A stretch of 64,000 nucleotides of DNA from NCBI GenBank assembly GCA_964020085.1, contig OZ026608.1, positions 8,728,679 through 8,792,678 on the forward strand, read 5' to 3'. The DNA is from Micromussa lordhowensis (Eukaryota > Cnidaria > Anthozoa > Scleractinia > Lobophylliidae). This document shows, piece after piece, positions 43,398-55,659 of the stretch (its first letter is position 1; each line of letters begins with the position of its first letter). Under the pieces are notes generated by a model. That model was given only the letters and a program-made list of their open reading frames with translations, did no database searches and had not been told where the DNA came from. The position numbers and the translations under genes were made by a program.

Positions 43398-44087
43398 GCA
43401 GGGTCACCATACAAACAAAGAGGATCCCCATTGTAAAAAGCTACACGTCTCAAGTCAGTCAACAAACCGGACTCATGCAGCATTGTGCTGTCATGTCTTT
43501 TGCCCTCAAACGGACCAGCGAGATTTGCAATAAGGCCATTTGGTGTAACCACAATTTGGAATATTTTATACTGTGAACACGCTTGTATCCATTATACATG
43601 ACACGTTGATTATACTTTGGACGAGCAATACCTCTAACAGTGCCATCCACAAAACCAAAACAGTTATTAAGTGGCGCCCCCCATACTGTTGGTGAATAGC
43701 ATCTGCGTATCTATGCAACTGATCAGGCTGCAGGAAGGGATTTTTGTCCCAGTTTTGTAGGCGATGACGATGGCTTGTGTATATAAAGTCAAGCACCTCA
43801 TTAAAGATGAGACAGAGTTCGGTCGGGTTTCTACCAAAGCGTGGCACCATATCAGTGTACCGACACGGGTAGGCAAGTCTTTCAGTAAAATGCACATTGC
43901 CTCCATTCCATCGCATACAGAGAGCACACACTATTTCGTCTGGAATTTGCAAATTCCTACGAAGCAAATCGGGGTCTCGCTTCCCAAACCACAACTCGGT
44001 CCGGCATTCAGACTCGTCTCAAGCGTCAATGTCAAAACGCTCAAACTTAAAATATGGGAACGTCAGTCTTGACGAACTCCACGTCAT
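43398..44087 (-). pseudogene. Harbinger DDE transposase, 5' part
   Basis: ATG at 44087, in-frame TGA at 44021-44019 (likely from CGA), then ECRTELWFGKRDPDLLRRN and FNEVLDFIYTSH (the N-terminal helix-rich part). A frameshift in a G6 run near 43675 leads to NNCFGFVDGTVRGIARP, with the first catalytic D. Another frameshift near 43550 leads to VVTPNGLIANLAGPFEGKRH and DST, with the second D. It ends at LYGDPA, where the Ty3 element begins. These are the PIF/Harbinger (DDE_4) nuclease signatures; the enzyme excises and inserts the transposon. Inactive. Confidence 0.85.
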
Positions 44088-44935
44088 CGATTATGTTTTG
44101 GTAAGGAGAAATAAGCAGCTAATAAGTGGGCTTTGATGCATGTATGTACAATGGCATTTTTTTCAATGAATTGACACATGCAAATGTTGTCTGCGTGACG
44201 CTGAAAAACACCCAAGATGAACCTTGCAGTGTGAAATCTTCCACTCTGAGATTTCGTAGTTATACTAGGGTATCTAAAGGAGTGTAATGCTGCGGCACAT
44301 AGTTGATAGTGACATATTTTACGCAGTGATTTATCTATCTGCGCGTTCCAAGACTTACAGTAACCTTTATTTCTCAAAGTAGTGTGAAATTGTGCTGTGT
44401 AACTTAAAATCTGTCCTTGTATGCATCAACTTCATGCATGATGACGCGTCGATGGGGAGGTGTGAAAAGGGATCGGGACAAACAAGCACATAGTGATCTG
44501 AACTATGTTTGGACATCAACCTCCCCTTTGTCAGATCGCGAAAATCGAAAGCTGTGGAAATTGCAGGAGCAGAAATCTAACTTATATTATGAGACTGACG
44601 CGCTGTCTACTGCGATAACGTGGCATCTAAAAATTTCTAGATTGTTAGATTTACATGTAAAAGTTCTGTTGCAAACTATTTATTTGAATAATGATTGACC
44701 TTATTGTAACGTACAGCCTTAGATTAGTTACAACAAGATCAACTAAAACAGAATTACTTGAGCAAAACTACAATATTACAAATTAACGAAAGGTGTAGAA
44801 TTATAGTAGCTATGAGCTTGTGAAAATACAATCATTGGCAAATAAAATACTGAATAGTGCATTTCAGAGGATATAATAGTTGACTTATCCGGACACAAAG
44901 ATTGATCTGAACGTTACAGTTCAATACACTTTCTT

Positions 44936-46060
44936 TACTAATAATAATTGATAATTTATCAATTTATATTGCGCTTTTTAACATACAATAATCGAAAGCA
45001 CATTAAAATACTAAAATATACTAAAGATGTACATAAAATAAATTTACCAAGTAATTTAAGAGCTAAACGCTAAAAGTTAACTTAAAAAGAAATGTCTTAA
45101 GACAAGATTTAAAAGATAAAATAGAATCAATATTGTACAGGCTTGCAGGAGGTGCGTTCCACAGTGTAAGCGCAGCTATAATAAAAGATCGGTCGCCAAA
45201 ATATTTTTTCATTTTCCCTGCTTGATGTAATAGAATAGTGTCTGAATTTGAGCGCAGTGAATAGTGTGCGTGCTTTCTTACATTAATTAAATCGCTATAA
45301 GCTGGTGCCATACCATTCAGTGTTTTAAAAGTGGAAAGTAACATTTTAAAATGTATTCTATACCTAACTGACAGCCAGTATAATTCATGCAAAGCGGGCG
45401 TAATATCGTCATATTTGCAGCTTGAAGTTAGTAACCTAGCTGCTGCGTTCTGTACTCTCTGAAGTTTAGTTATAACACAAACTGGAAGTCAATAAAGAAT
45501 TCCATTGCAATAGTCAATTCTGCTTGTAACGAAAGCGTACAAAACCATTTCTAATTTATCTTTAGCTGAAAATTTACTTATTCGCTTAATATTGTGAAGC
45601 CAGAAAAATGTCGCGCTACAAGACTTGGAAATATGGGTAGACATGGAAAATTTAGAGTCAAAGCATGAGCCACGATTGTGCACTTCAGACACGGGCTTAA
45701 TCATGTGTCTGTTGTGCCATCAGGGACAGTAAAAGGATTAATTTTCAAGAGTTGCTGTTTAGATCCGATAACAAGAAATTCAGTCTTATCATCATTAATT
45801 TTTAGTTTGTCCTGGTACATCCATTTTCTTAAGTCACTAATGCATTTTTCCATGGCGTACACCGCCTCTGTGTGAACCGTCTGACTGTTCGTCTTAATTA
45901 AAGACAAACTGAATACAGTCAAGTGCCATCAGCAAAGCAATGAGCATCAGGTAGGTGCACTTGTTTCATCTCCAACAGCTTCGAGGCGTAAACCACAAAA
46001 GGAAGCGGACCTCGACAGCTTCCTTGTGAGACACCGAAGCGCAAATCGAAGCTATCTGAT
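44936..46060 (-). pseudogene. Degraded CR1/L2-like LINE RT (block B copy)
   Basis: Counterpart of 1310-2430 with clearer reading: EAVYAMEKCISDLRKWMYQD, KINDDKTEFLVIGSKQQLLK, then SCSATFFWLHNIKRISKFSA and SRIDYCNGILY, then the C terminus LRSNSDTILLHQAGK, ALTLWNAPPASL. Some stops present in A are absent here and the reverse, so both decayed separately after duplication. Confidence 0.78.
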
Positions 46061-46330
46061 TTAATATGAAAGAGCAGCATGTTTTTTTTTGGTTCATTGG
46101 CTTTCCAGTGAATGGGCTGAACGAGGAACTGAAAAACTTAACCATAAAAATACACATTCATCTTAAAACTGATCTACATGAATTTTCGATAATCTGCTGA
46201 AGACAATTTCAGTACATCTGCTCTTCCTATTAAATCTAAAAGAAAGCGGCTTATGATGATAACCTACTGAGCAGTATTAGCAAATGTTTCTTGGAAGGTT
46301 TCTGTGTCCTTGCAAGTTCGTTGACAGTTT

Positions 46331-47408
46331 TCACCACGGAGGAAGATTCCTGACTCCTTTTAGTGTTATTCGTTCTCGTTTCCCCCTTTTATTATCCCGC
46401 ATTCCACAGAAATAACACACAATGTTTCTCAATCCACGACGGTAACTTTCCGCGAATGAGAGGCAAATTGTTGGATTGACAACAGAAGATGAGAAAAACA
46501 TCAAACTTGATGTAGAGTTAAAAGATTTCTGAAAAGCACAAGAACGTTCCCGCCTATTAACGAAACCTAGCAAAGTGTAAGGAATAACACAAATGTAGAA
46601 CAGCACTAAGATAGCAACCGCCATTTGAGTAGCTTGTCTTCGCTTCTTTACAGAGTGTTGTCGTTCACAATGTGCGACATTCATGAGGGCTTTACTCCTC
46701 CTTTTTAAGGAAATCACTATTGCAGTGTATAAAACGGTTACCACAAACAACGGAGCCAAAAAGCGGATGGTTACATGAAGCCAGTAATATACTTTACTAG
46801 CTTCCTTGCTAGGAAATATTGATTCTAATTTCACTGGACTACAATACGTGCTATTTCCCAATTTTAACAAGCTCCCAAGTTATCAACGATGGAAAATAGA
46901 AAACACCTGCTAAAATCCACGTAGAAGCTATGGCTGTTATGCGTATCTTGCTTGAAATAAGCCCAAATTTCAATGGAAAAACCACAGCGACAAATCTATC
47001 AACTGCTATCCACACCAAGCTTTGAACAGAAACAAAAAGAGACACCAATCTTGCGAAAGAAAACAACTTGCACAATGTCGATCCTAAGATTCCATCTACG
47101 TGCCAATGCCACGAGCCAGTGACTATTTTAGTTATTTGATCAGGAATTACAACCAGTGCGAAAAGCAGATCTGAAACAGCCATGTTCACGATGAAATAGT
47201 TCATTGTCTTTCGTAAATCTCGACGCTTGTAGACAATAATGATTATGAAGATGTTCCCAAATAAACTGCCCAGTAGAATAAAGCAATATGCGCAAAGTTT
47301 GGAAATTCTCTCTGCAGTCGAATCAACAAAGGCACATGTCGAGTTTTGTTGGGGAAGCGCAGTTTGATTGCGAAAAACAGAAATCGTCGAATTCGATGTT
47401 AGTAACAT
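46331..47408 (-). pseudogene. GPCR, frameshifted in ECL2 (block B partner of 2721-3791)
   Basis: Starts MLLTSNST at 47408; open for 185 residues to the end of TM4, where one extra base in 'tttccca' (46855-46860; block A has tttcca) shifts the frame. The other frame (46870-46331) completes ECL2 to the tail: ECL2 STYCSPV, VLFYICVIPY, NPTICLSF. Everything else (DRF, Cys pair, sequons) is intact. It keeps two residues after TM6 (GFVNRRER) that block A lacks. The same four-base insertion shortens the tail (NLPPW). A single lesion, so recent loss or a sequencing error. Confidence 0.82.
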
Positions 47409-49239
47409 GGCCTAAGGCTTTGCTTTTTAAATCGAACTGCACTGTCGATGCTAACCCACACAGCCTTTAATACATTAAGACATCTGTAAAGACAGTTTAT
47501 TTGGAAATAAAATGCAGTCCTACTGGTTTTAAAAGCTTTCTTCTTTCGTAGTGACATTGAAACTTAGATTGGATTCTCTGCGCCCCTGATTGGCTAAAAA
47601 CCTTGCTCTCAAAACATGATACAGGGCTTTGGCTGCTATTATTTGCTAAATTAAGATTCCTTCTTTGCTTTAGGCAGATGATTTACAAAAGATAGTCCTT
47701 AAATGTACTATCTCATTTCGGTCCACCAATGGAACACGTCGGAACATTTAAAACAAATAACATTTAGGTATGGGTAAAAGATTCTTTCTTTGCCCAGACC
47801 AGCTGGTTTACAAAAGATAATAGTTACTGAAGACTTCATAATTGAAAGTAAATAAAATGCCAAATATCTAATTTCGGGCAACCCAGCGTCGGCACAGATG
47901 AAACAAAAAATCTTTAGGCGCAGGTTAAACAAGTTTGCTCTCATCCCAAGTTATTTGTTAAGTTCGCAGTAGCTTAACTGCAAACGTAATAAGAAATATC
48001 AGTTCAAAATATTTCATTGTCATTGTTTAAAGAATCGTTTTGCAACAACTTTCTATATTTTAAGTTCAGGTTTCTACGCTTATTCGACAGAAAAAATGTC
48101 CTTGACATCTAAGGAAGGAACCGAATCAGATTGCAAGTAACATAGCAAATGAAAGCAAAAGCCATGAAGTGGCCCATAAACACCTTGACCAGAGTTTTAC
48201 ATGTCTCCAATAAGATGCGAGATAAGTTCGGTCCAAGAAATGCATAAAAATCGGTAAAGGCGCTTTCTGTGAAAAGAGGCTCAGTTGCTCGGAGCTTTAC
48301 GCGAGGAAAGGTGGCCAAAAGCTACTTGATCATTTTTTGGAAACTTTTCACATTTCCGACTTTTTAGGAAGACAACGACAATCGTGTCACAGATGTCAGA
48401 GAGCGGTTTTCACTTAAGTTTCGAAAAGTAATTGGTTTTGCATGGCTACGCAACAAGATTGGCTAAAAACATTGGCGTCACTTTTCCATCTAATCAGAAG
48501 AAAAACTTGTCATTCAGTCTCGCACGTTCCCCCCCGCGTTGCGTCAGCATTATGTATCTACTTCGAATCTTGTTTGGTTGACCGTATTGTCTGTGTCATT
48601 TGTGATTGGCTGGAGTGATTACTAAGGTTTTGGTTTTATTCTTGGAGCGGGAGTCATTTCATTTTGAAGGCAATATAATTTAGTTAAAATCTTGGCGGAG
48701 AAAGGTTTCGTTATCAGCTCAAAGTTAACAAGGATGTTGGCGATGCTCTCGACCTGTGACGACATTAAAGGATTTTATTGACAGGCGGAAGTTAAAACTA
48801 CGTTTAGTGGACAGGTCACGGCAGGAATAATAATATAATATAATAATAATATGAAAGCATCAGTTTACTCTTTATGTAATTACCGCGGATATTAAAAAGG
48901 TACCTTTTGTATTGAATGAAAAAGGAATTTACAATTTCACCATAAATTATATTACTTCTGTGAGTTAGGTAGCCATTAGGTACATTAACCCATTTTATGT
49001 TTTCAATGGGCTAAAAAAGCGACATCGTGAAATCAAAATACTTAAACTCTGTGTGAAGATCGAACTAACGTCCTTCAGATATCTAAGTCAGATCATGAGA
49101 CTGACTCGCTGCCTACTGTGCTAACGAGACATCTACAAATTTCTACCCTGCTAGATTTACATGTAAAAGTTCTTTTGCATACTATTAATTTGAAGTATAA
49201 TTGACGTTATTTTAAGTGCAGCCTTAGATTAACAAGAAA
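47409..49239. other. GPCR 5' flank and intergenic DNA
   Basis: Aligned with 3792-5639. An (AAT)n run at 48825-48850 is expanded compared with block A. No gene recognised. Confidence 0.5.
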
Positions 49240-49702
49240 AAGTAAAATGAAATTACTTGAGTAACACTACAAAAATACAAAACGGTTATCAGAAATAACG
49301 GAGCGATAAAGCGGCTGGTCACGTGATACCAGTAATATCCTTCTCTAGCTTCCTTGATGGGAAAGATTGATGTTTGTTTTCTAGGCTACAAACGCGTTAT
49401 GCCCACGTTAAACCAGTCCCGAAATTACCAGCCATGAAAAATAGACAACGCCTGTTAAAATCCAGGTAGAAACTATAGCTATTGTCCGAATCTTGCTTGA
49501 AATAAGGCCAAGTTTTATTGAAAAAAACCACGGCGACAAATCTGTCAATTGCTATCCATACCAAGCTTTGAACAGAAACAAAAAGAGACATCGAGCTTGC
49601 GAAATGAAAGAACTTGCAAAGAATGGACCCTACGATTCCAATGACGTGCCAATGCAATGAATCGGTGACCAATTGAGTTATCTCAACAGGAAGTAAAACC
49701 AA
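49240..49702 (-). pseudogene. GPCR relic, TM2 end to TM5
   Basis: The frame from 49702 reads LLPVEITQLVTDSLHWHV, SMSLFVSVQSLVWIAIDRF and VAVVF, then shifts by an extra base and loses the frame. The ECL2-TM5 part is readable in another frame down to 49240 (SIFPIKEARE, YYWYHVTSRFIAPLFLITVL). No TM1, TM6 or TM7. Its ECL2-TM5 half also remains in block A at 5640-5795, where it is fused to the next GPCR. Confidence 0.78.
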
Positions 49703-50087
49703 AATCGCATTACTTGAGCAGCACTAGAATATAACAAATTCAAGTAAGATGTAGAATTACAGTAGCTATGCGCTTGTGTATAAATACAACCACTGGCAAA
49801 TAGAATACTGAATAGAGGATATAATAGTTGACTCCTCCGAACACAATGTTTCATCTGAACGTTTTAATTCAATAATCTTTCTTCACTGAAAGAGGCTTTC
49901 TCGTGAATGGACTGAGTAAGGAACTGAAAAAACTTAAGCATAAAAATAGACATTCATCCTAACACGGATAAACCTGAATTTTCGATAATCTGCTGAAGAC
50001 AATTTCAGTATACATCTGCTCTTCCTCTAGGAATCATATGTTAAATTTTCAGTTTAGATCTAACAGAATGCGGCCTATGATAATAAC

Positions 50088-51227
50088 CTACTGAACAGTA
50101 TCAGTAAATGTTTCTTGGAAGTTTTCTGTGTCTTTGGAAGTTCGTTGACAGTTTTCACCAGGAAGATTCCTGACTCCTTTTAGAGCAATTCGTTCTCGTT
50201 TCGTCCTCTTATTATCCCGCTTTCCACAGAAATAACACACAATGTTTCTCAATCCACGACGGTAACTTTCTACGAATGAGAGGCAAATTGTTGGATTGAC
50301 AACAGAAGATGAGAAAAACATCAAAATTGATATAAAGGAAAAAGATTTCAAAAAAGCACAAGAAGACTCCCAAAAAGTAACGAAACGTAACAAAGTGTAA
50401 GGAATAACACAAATGTAGAACAGCACTAAGATAGCAACCGCCATTTGACTAGCTTGTCTTCGCTTTTTTACCGAATGTTGTCGTTCACATTGTGCGACGT
50501 TCATGAGGGCTTTACTCCTCCTTTTTAAGGAAATCACTATTGCAATGTATAAAACGGTTACCACAAACAACGGAGCCAAAAAGCGGATGGTTACATGAAG
50601 CCAGTAATATACTTCACCAGCTTCCTTGCTAGGAAAAATTGATTTTAATTTCACTGGACTACAATACGTGCTATTTCCATGTTCAACAAGCTCCCAAGTT
50701 ATCAACGATGGAAAATAGAAAACCCCTGCTAAAATCCACGTAGAAACTATAGCTGTTGTGCGTATCTTGCTTGAAATCAGCCCAAATTTCAATGGAAAAA
50801 CCACAGCGACAAATCTATCAACTGCTATCCACACCAAGCTTTGAACAGAAACAAAAAGAGACACCGAGCTTGCGAAATAAAACAACTTGCACAATGTCAA
50901 TCCTAAGATTCCACTGACGTGCCAATGCCACGAGTCAGTGACTATTTGAGTTATTTGGTCAGGAATTATAACCAGTGGGAAAAGCAGATCTGAGACAGCC
51001 ATGTTCACGATGAAATAGTTCATTGTCTTTCGTAAATCTCGACGCTTGTAAACGATGACGATGACAAAGATGTTCCCGAAAAAACTGCCCAGTAGAATAA
51101 AACAAAATGCGCAAACTTTAGAAATTCTCTGTGCATTCGATTCAACGTTGAAACATGTCCAGTTCTGTTGCCCAAGTGTAGTTTCATTGCCAGTTACTGA
51201 GATTGTGTTGTTGTTTTCCAATGACAT
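50088..51227 (-). CDS. Rhodopsin-like (class A) GPCR, intact, full-length tail
   Basis: 379 residues, single exon, no breaks. N terminus with sequons near N6, N14 and N22; TM1 GNIFVIVIVY; TM2 NMAVSDLLFPL; WHWHV in ECL1; TM3 SVQSLVWIAVDRF; ECL2 STYCSPV pairing with the TM3 Cys (LTLCKLF). ICL3 is basic (HSVKKRRQ). TM6 is FYICVIPYTLLRF without CWxP; TM7 is SSVVNPTICLSF. The tail has CYFCG (possible palmitoylation) and a Ser/Thr/Asp-rich end (TSKDTENFQETFTDTVQ). A plasma-membrane receptor, likely G-protein coupled; ligand unknown. This is the best reference copy of the cluster, and block A's partner is deleted from ICL3 on. Confidence 0.9.
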   Translation of the reverse strand: MSLENNNTISVTGNETTLGQQNWTCFNVESNAQRISKVCAFCFILLGSFFGNIFVIVIVYKRRDLRKTMNYFIVNMAVSDLLFPLVIIPDQITQIVTDSWHWHVSGILGLTLCKLFYFASSVSLFVSVQSLVWIAVDRFVAVVFPLKFGLISSKIRTTAIVSTWILAGVFYFPSLITWELVEHGNSTYCSPVKLKSIFPSKEAGEVYYWLHVTIRFLAPLFVVTVLYIAIVISLKRRSKALMNVAQCERQHSVKKRRQASQMAVAILVLFYICVIPYTLLRFVTFWESSCAFLKSFSFISILMFFSSSVVNPTICLSFVESYRRGLRNIVCYFCGKRDNKRTKRERIALKGVRNLPGENCQRTSKDTENFQETFTDTVQ

Positions 51228-52194
51228 GATTTCCTCTTTTGCTTTTCAGCCGCGTACTGTCGGCGCGAGCGTTTTAACAGAGGCTAGAATACATCCTTCG
51301 TCGCCATTTAATCGGAAATGAATTTCAATTCCACCGGTTAATGTCATCAGTCAAAGGTTTAATTTAAAAGCCATTGTAATGTAGTTTTATCTCACTAATT
51401 TCTACTGAAGAAAAACTGAATCGGCTAAACGATTTATTTGGTGTACAGCCTAAAAGTAAAGGTTCCCAGAAATAACATGACTGTGTGGAGTATTCGTGTA
51501 CTAAACAACACAATTACTGTGGGAGAAACTAATTTTTTCTGCCTACTTTTGCAAACAAATAATTTCTTTTATCTCTTAGAGAGGAAGTAATTTGACATTC
51601 CTAGCAATAAAGCTTAATTAAGAATTAATAGAAAAAGGCTTTCCCTGATCAGTGGCGTTGAGTTAGGACAACAAAGATGAATGTTCATCAAATAACGTGG
51701 ATAAGAGGATCAACCGGAGATGAGAAAGCTGGTATGAATGGTTAAAAGCAGGTCGGAAACTTTTTCATTTTGCTAAACGGTATATTTTTTGTCTCATGGT
51801 CCCTAACCTCGATCAGGCACTGAATCATTTCAAAACAACACGATTTCGAACAGCCTTGTTGAGAAACGCAGGCGGTGTATGTCAGGTCGTAACGGTTCCG
51901 ACTGATTTTCTTTTCTTAAACTTGGTGAATTGCTAATGAGTTTAAGAGGGGGTCTGCTCTCAGTTGAGATTTTTAGGATTTTATTTCTTTTGTCTTGCTA
52001 TATCAAACACTCAAGACAGTGTTTCACCAAATGTCGAACCTTCTCGAACTTCGTCAGAATTACTTCGCTGCTCGCCGTCTATTCGACTCTCTTCTTGGTG
52101 TTTGGAAACGTGGTAAAACACAGTCTCGAGTGTTTGATTTAGAAACTTCTTCACGGAGGTTTTTCAAGCCCTTTTAAAGTCACTTGGTCTCGTT
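51228..52194. other. GPCR 5' flank, no gene seen
   Basis: Near-identical to 6558-7529. Small frames (for example 51930-52142) are kept in both copies but have no domain features. Confidence 0.45.
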
Positions 52195-53430
52195 TCGCCA
52201 CCAAGTTATTTTTCCGCATTCTGCCGCAGGGACACTATGAAAATGTTTCTAAACCCACAAATGACACTGAGTGAAATTACTGGATTAGTATAGGAAATAG
52301 CACGGTTTCTAGGGGTATTTGGGATAAATACCGCGAGTGATATTTCAAAATTCGCCAAAATATCACGAGCCGCCGCGGCGAGTGATATTTGGAGAGTTTG
52401 AAATATCACGAGCCGGTATTTATACCAAATACCCCGAAGAAACCGTGCTATTTTTTGTTTATACTACAAGGCAAAGAAATTTCGCATCTTGTAACGCTGT
52501 TTAGTCACGCGCGAGTGATTGGTTTTACTACAACATGTGATCAAACATGTGATCGCACAAAGGTCACACATGTTCAAATGATTTTCGCTTCAACTGCGAT
52601 GAAACAGTACTTGAATACCTGTAAATATCTTTTGAAGGGTACATTTTGAACAGCCTAATCGTCAGTCGAAGTTTATCAATAGATTGTTTTACCGATTCTG
52701 CTTGTGTGGAACTTGGACTTTGGGCTTTCATTTAAGCAGCAGGCCGTGAAAATTGTTGGCTATTTATCGTTTCTTTGGTCACCACAGCAGCGGAAAATAG
52801 TTTCCAGCGGACGACGTTTACTTCTGGTTGCCTGTGCTTCTGAACTGTTGAATAAAGACTGAAAGGAACCGTTTTTCGTTCTCTCACCTTCTTCGATAAC
52901 AGTTAAAAGAGCGCTCGACGATAAAGCTATGCACCGAACTTCGTCAACTGAGTTGGTTCGCGTTGCAGCTCACTGAAAATATCAGGACTGTATCCTTTGC
53001 CTTCCACCTTAAATCGACGAAACAGTGACCTAGATCTTTGTACATTCTTTGCTGTTTCCATATCTTGGTAATTTCCTTTAGCTCTTGCAGTTTTTTCCAC
53101 AGAATTTTGAAAATCTTTCCGCCATATTGTTTCGATCATTTAGGTTTCCATGGAAACTGAAATTTTTACATGTAAGTATTTCAAATTTGGCAGAAATACT
53201 ACTGGTCTTAGCCAATCGCATTTGAGAAATTTCTTGGCCTGTAGTATAAACAATAGAAGATGAGAAAAACATTAAGGACGCTGGAAACTGAAATAATTGA
53301 GTTATCTGAACATAAAGTAAAACCAGCGAGAGAAGTAAAATCAGTCACGGTCATGTTCACGATGAAATTGTTCATTGTTTTCTCGTAAATCTTGAAGCTT
53401 GTGGACAATGATGATTATGAGGATTTTGTA
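52195..53430 (-). pseudogene. GPCR relic (TM1/TM2 plus TM7) split by a MITE
   Basis: Block B partner of 7530-7800. The TM7 end and tail lie at 52195-52287 (VNPVISLSVICGFRNIF), TM1/TM2 at 53250-53430 (IYEKTMNNFIVNMTVTDF, LAGFTLCSDNS); between them sits the 52288-53249 insertion. Confidence 0.7.
52288..53249. mobile_element. Palindrome-ended TIR element in a GPCR relic
   Basis: Absent at the same point in block A (7618-7622). Its left 170 bp is a long palindrome: 'ggaaatagcacggtttct..ggggtatttgggataaat' pairs with 'atttataccaaatacccc..agaaaccgtgctatttt', with inner 'gtgatatttcaaa/tttgaaatatcac' arms. The following word 'gtttatactacaaggcaaagaaattt' (52457 on) is inverted at the right end ('aaatttcttggcctgtagtataaac'). 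The interior (52640-53200) has no recognised protein. Exact ends uncertain by a few bases. Confidence 0.7.
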
Positions 53431-53699
53431 TGTTAGTTTGCAAATTTTTCACTGCAGAGCATTACCGGTGTAGATGCCGGTCTAGATGGAAAGACCTAGA
53501 CCGTTTTGAATATCGATTGCAGCCAATCAAATTCTGTAGTTGTGAGACAGAGCCATATAATAATTACCAAGCTTTAATGTATGCAGGCTGGCTCCAAAAT
53601 TACTTTTATACTATCGAGACACCAAATACATTCGAAAACAGAAATGTCACACGCCATAATCTAAGAAGATTCACAAGAATATTTTCAGCCTAAAATCGA

Positions 53700-54849
53700 C
53701 AGAAAAATAAAAATGTTCAGCCTCGGCGGAAAAAACAATTTTTTTATGAAAAACTGAAGAGTGTGCTTCATTCGTGTACTAACCAAGACGACTGCTGTGG
53801 AAAAAAACAGACATCTGTACTACCACTTAGGTTGTTGTTTTTTTTTTCTGCCTACTTTGACAAACAAGTAATTTCCTTGTACAGGTTCTTAGGGAGGAAG
53901 CAATTTGAAAATCCGAGAAGTAAAACTTAATTAAAACTCAACAGAAAAAGGTTTCCCTGCTGTCATTGAGCAATATTTACGGTAAGTCAGGTGGATGTTC
54001 AATGACAATCCAATTAATCTTACAGCCTTTTTTTATCTCGTACAGTTGATAAGAATGGCTTTGAAATGAGAATCAGTGCTGTCATGATAGTTTTTAGTAT
54101 ATAGCGCATCGCAAATTTCCGCTGTTAGGCGGGTCGGTTATCTTTGAAATCTTTATTTTTGCACTGTTTACATAGAATTTACATTGCATTAGTAGAAGTA
54201 CGTTATAAAAAACAAAATCAAAATAAAGATAAGAAATCAACGGAATTAAGATGTGCGCAGTGACCAAAGTAGCAGATGCTTCCAAGTTGGTCACTGCCAC
54301 GTTAAGCTAACTGACATAGACAATAAGCGTAATGAAAATAATTTTACCCAGAGTAAAGGTGCTAAAGTAAACAAGTATAGGTGGATACATGAATCAAATG
54401 AAACAATAGAACAAAGAAACTACAGTAAACTAAAATCAATGTATTCTAGGAAACAGATTGCGTATTTGGCAGATATAGCTTGTATTGTTTGGAAAAGGGG
54501 TAATAATATAGTTTAAACTAACTGGCATAGACAATGAGCGTAATGAAAATAATTTTACCCAGAGTAAAGGTGCTAAAGTAAACAAGTATAGGCGGATACA
54601 TGAATCAAATAAAATGTGGCAAGGGTTCTCCTTGACTCCTATAACCTCTCTCTGAATTGAATCATTTCAATGGCGCCAAGAATAGTCTTTTAGAGCTGCT
54701 TGAGTCGAGCATTTGTAGTGGAATTTTTTATGCTTTGTTTGTTTGCCAGTACTCACTGTGAAATCGAGCTTATTGAAGCTTTTAGTGGACAAAATCCTTT
54801 TACCAGAATAATGTTAAGCACATTAAAATCTATTATTCTATTCTATTTT
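53700..54849. repeat. GPCR upstream module with insertion containing 91-bp direct repeats
   Basis: The module matches 8050-8770, broken by about 54140-54605, which A lacks. Inside are two near-identical 91-bp copies (54308-54398 and 54519-54610, sharing 'gcgtaatgaaaataattttacc' and 'aacaagtatagg') 211 bp apart. The origin of this insertion is unknown. The 54253-54516 frame has no recognised domain. Confidence 0.6.
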
Positions 54850-54932
54850 TACTATTCTAATTTAGTATAATAATAATATTGTGATGCGCTTTTGAATATT
54901 TTTATAGAAAAAAGCGCAATATAAGTATTAAA

Positions 54933-54972
<40 letters not shown>

Positions 54973-55659
54973 AATATTTTATGTATTTTGTCAAAAGCTA
55001 AAGCTATAAATAATTGCCTGAAATAACGCCAAAAACAATTTCCCATAGGAACTCGAGAAAATAAATTTCAAAGTTCAGAGAAATAATTGTGCAAATCCAG
55101 GTATATTTTATGTTGTTATAATTGATTTCTTTTGCGAAGATATTTAAAACAGTCGCGCAAAAGTTTGCAATATGATGCAAATAATCTTGGTACAAAGTGT
55201 TCGTCTACTAGTTACTCGAACTTCGGGTGGATTCCTTCTTAAACTTGAGTCGAAATAGTGTTATTGATTTGTCTTTATAACATTGAAGGCATGTTTACAA
55301 ACATCGAGGAAGTAGTGTTTTTTATTTTATTAAATTTTTGCAGCATACTGCTAGTAATTTACAAGACTTTACAAATTTTAAACGTTATTATTAAACTACG
55401 TACTTACAATACACGTTACGAAATACAGTTTGCTTTTATTACACACACACACCTACATACACACAACAATACAACATGTGACTGACCCTTATGTTTTTCA
55501 GATGTAAACAGCAGAGATAATATAAAATTCAGCAGCACTCTCGGTGCATAGGTTATGAGTCAAATTTGCCCCATTTCGCTGTATGAAACAATAACTTATT
55601 TTTTGACTTTGCAATAACTAATCCAAGATTTTGAATCTTCCTTAATCTAGACATGAAAA
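54850..55659. other. Microsatellites and upstream module, no gene
   Basis: (ATT)n at 54930-54970 and (CA)n at 55440-55470. Otherwise aligned with 8770-9530. The 'ggaactcgagaaaataaa' block lies at 55045-55065. Confidence 0.5.

Noticed and set aside
48109..48318. 69-residue membrane-like ORF
   Set aside because: Its block A counterpart (about 4500-4760) has stops; no family recognised.
54930..54970. (ATT)n runs as regulatory elements
   Set aside because: Length-variable microsatellites in each copy of the module; no further support.
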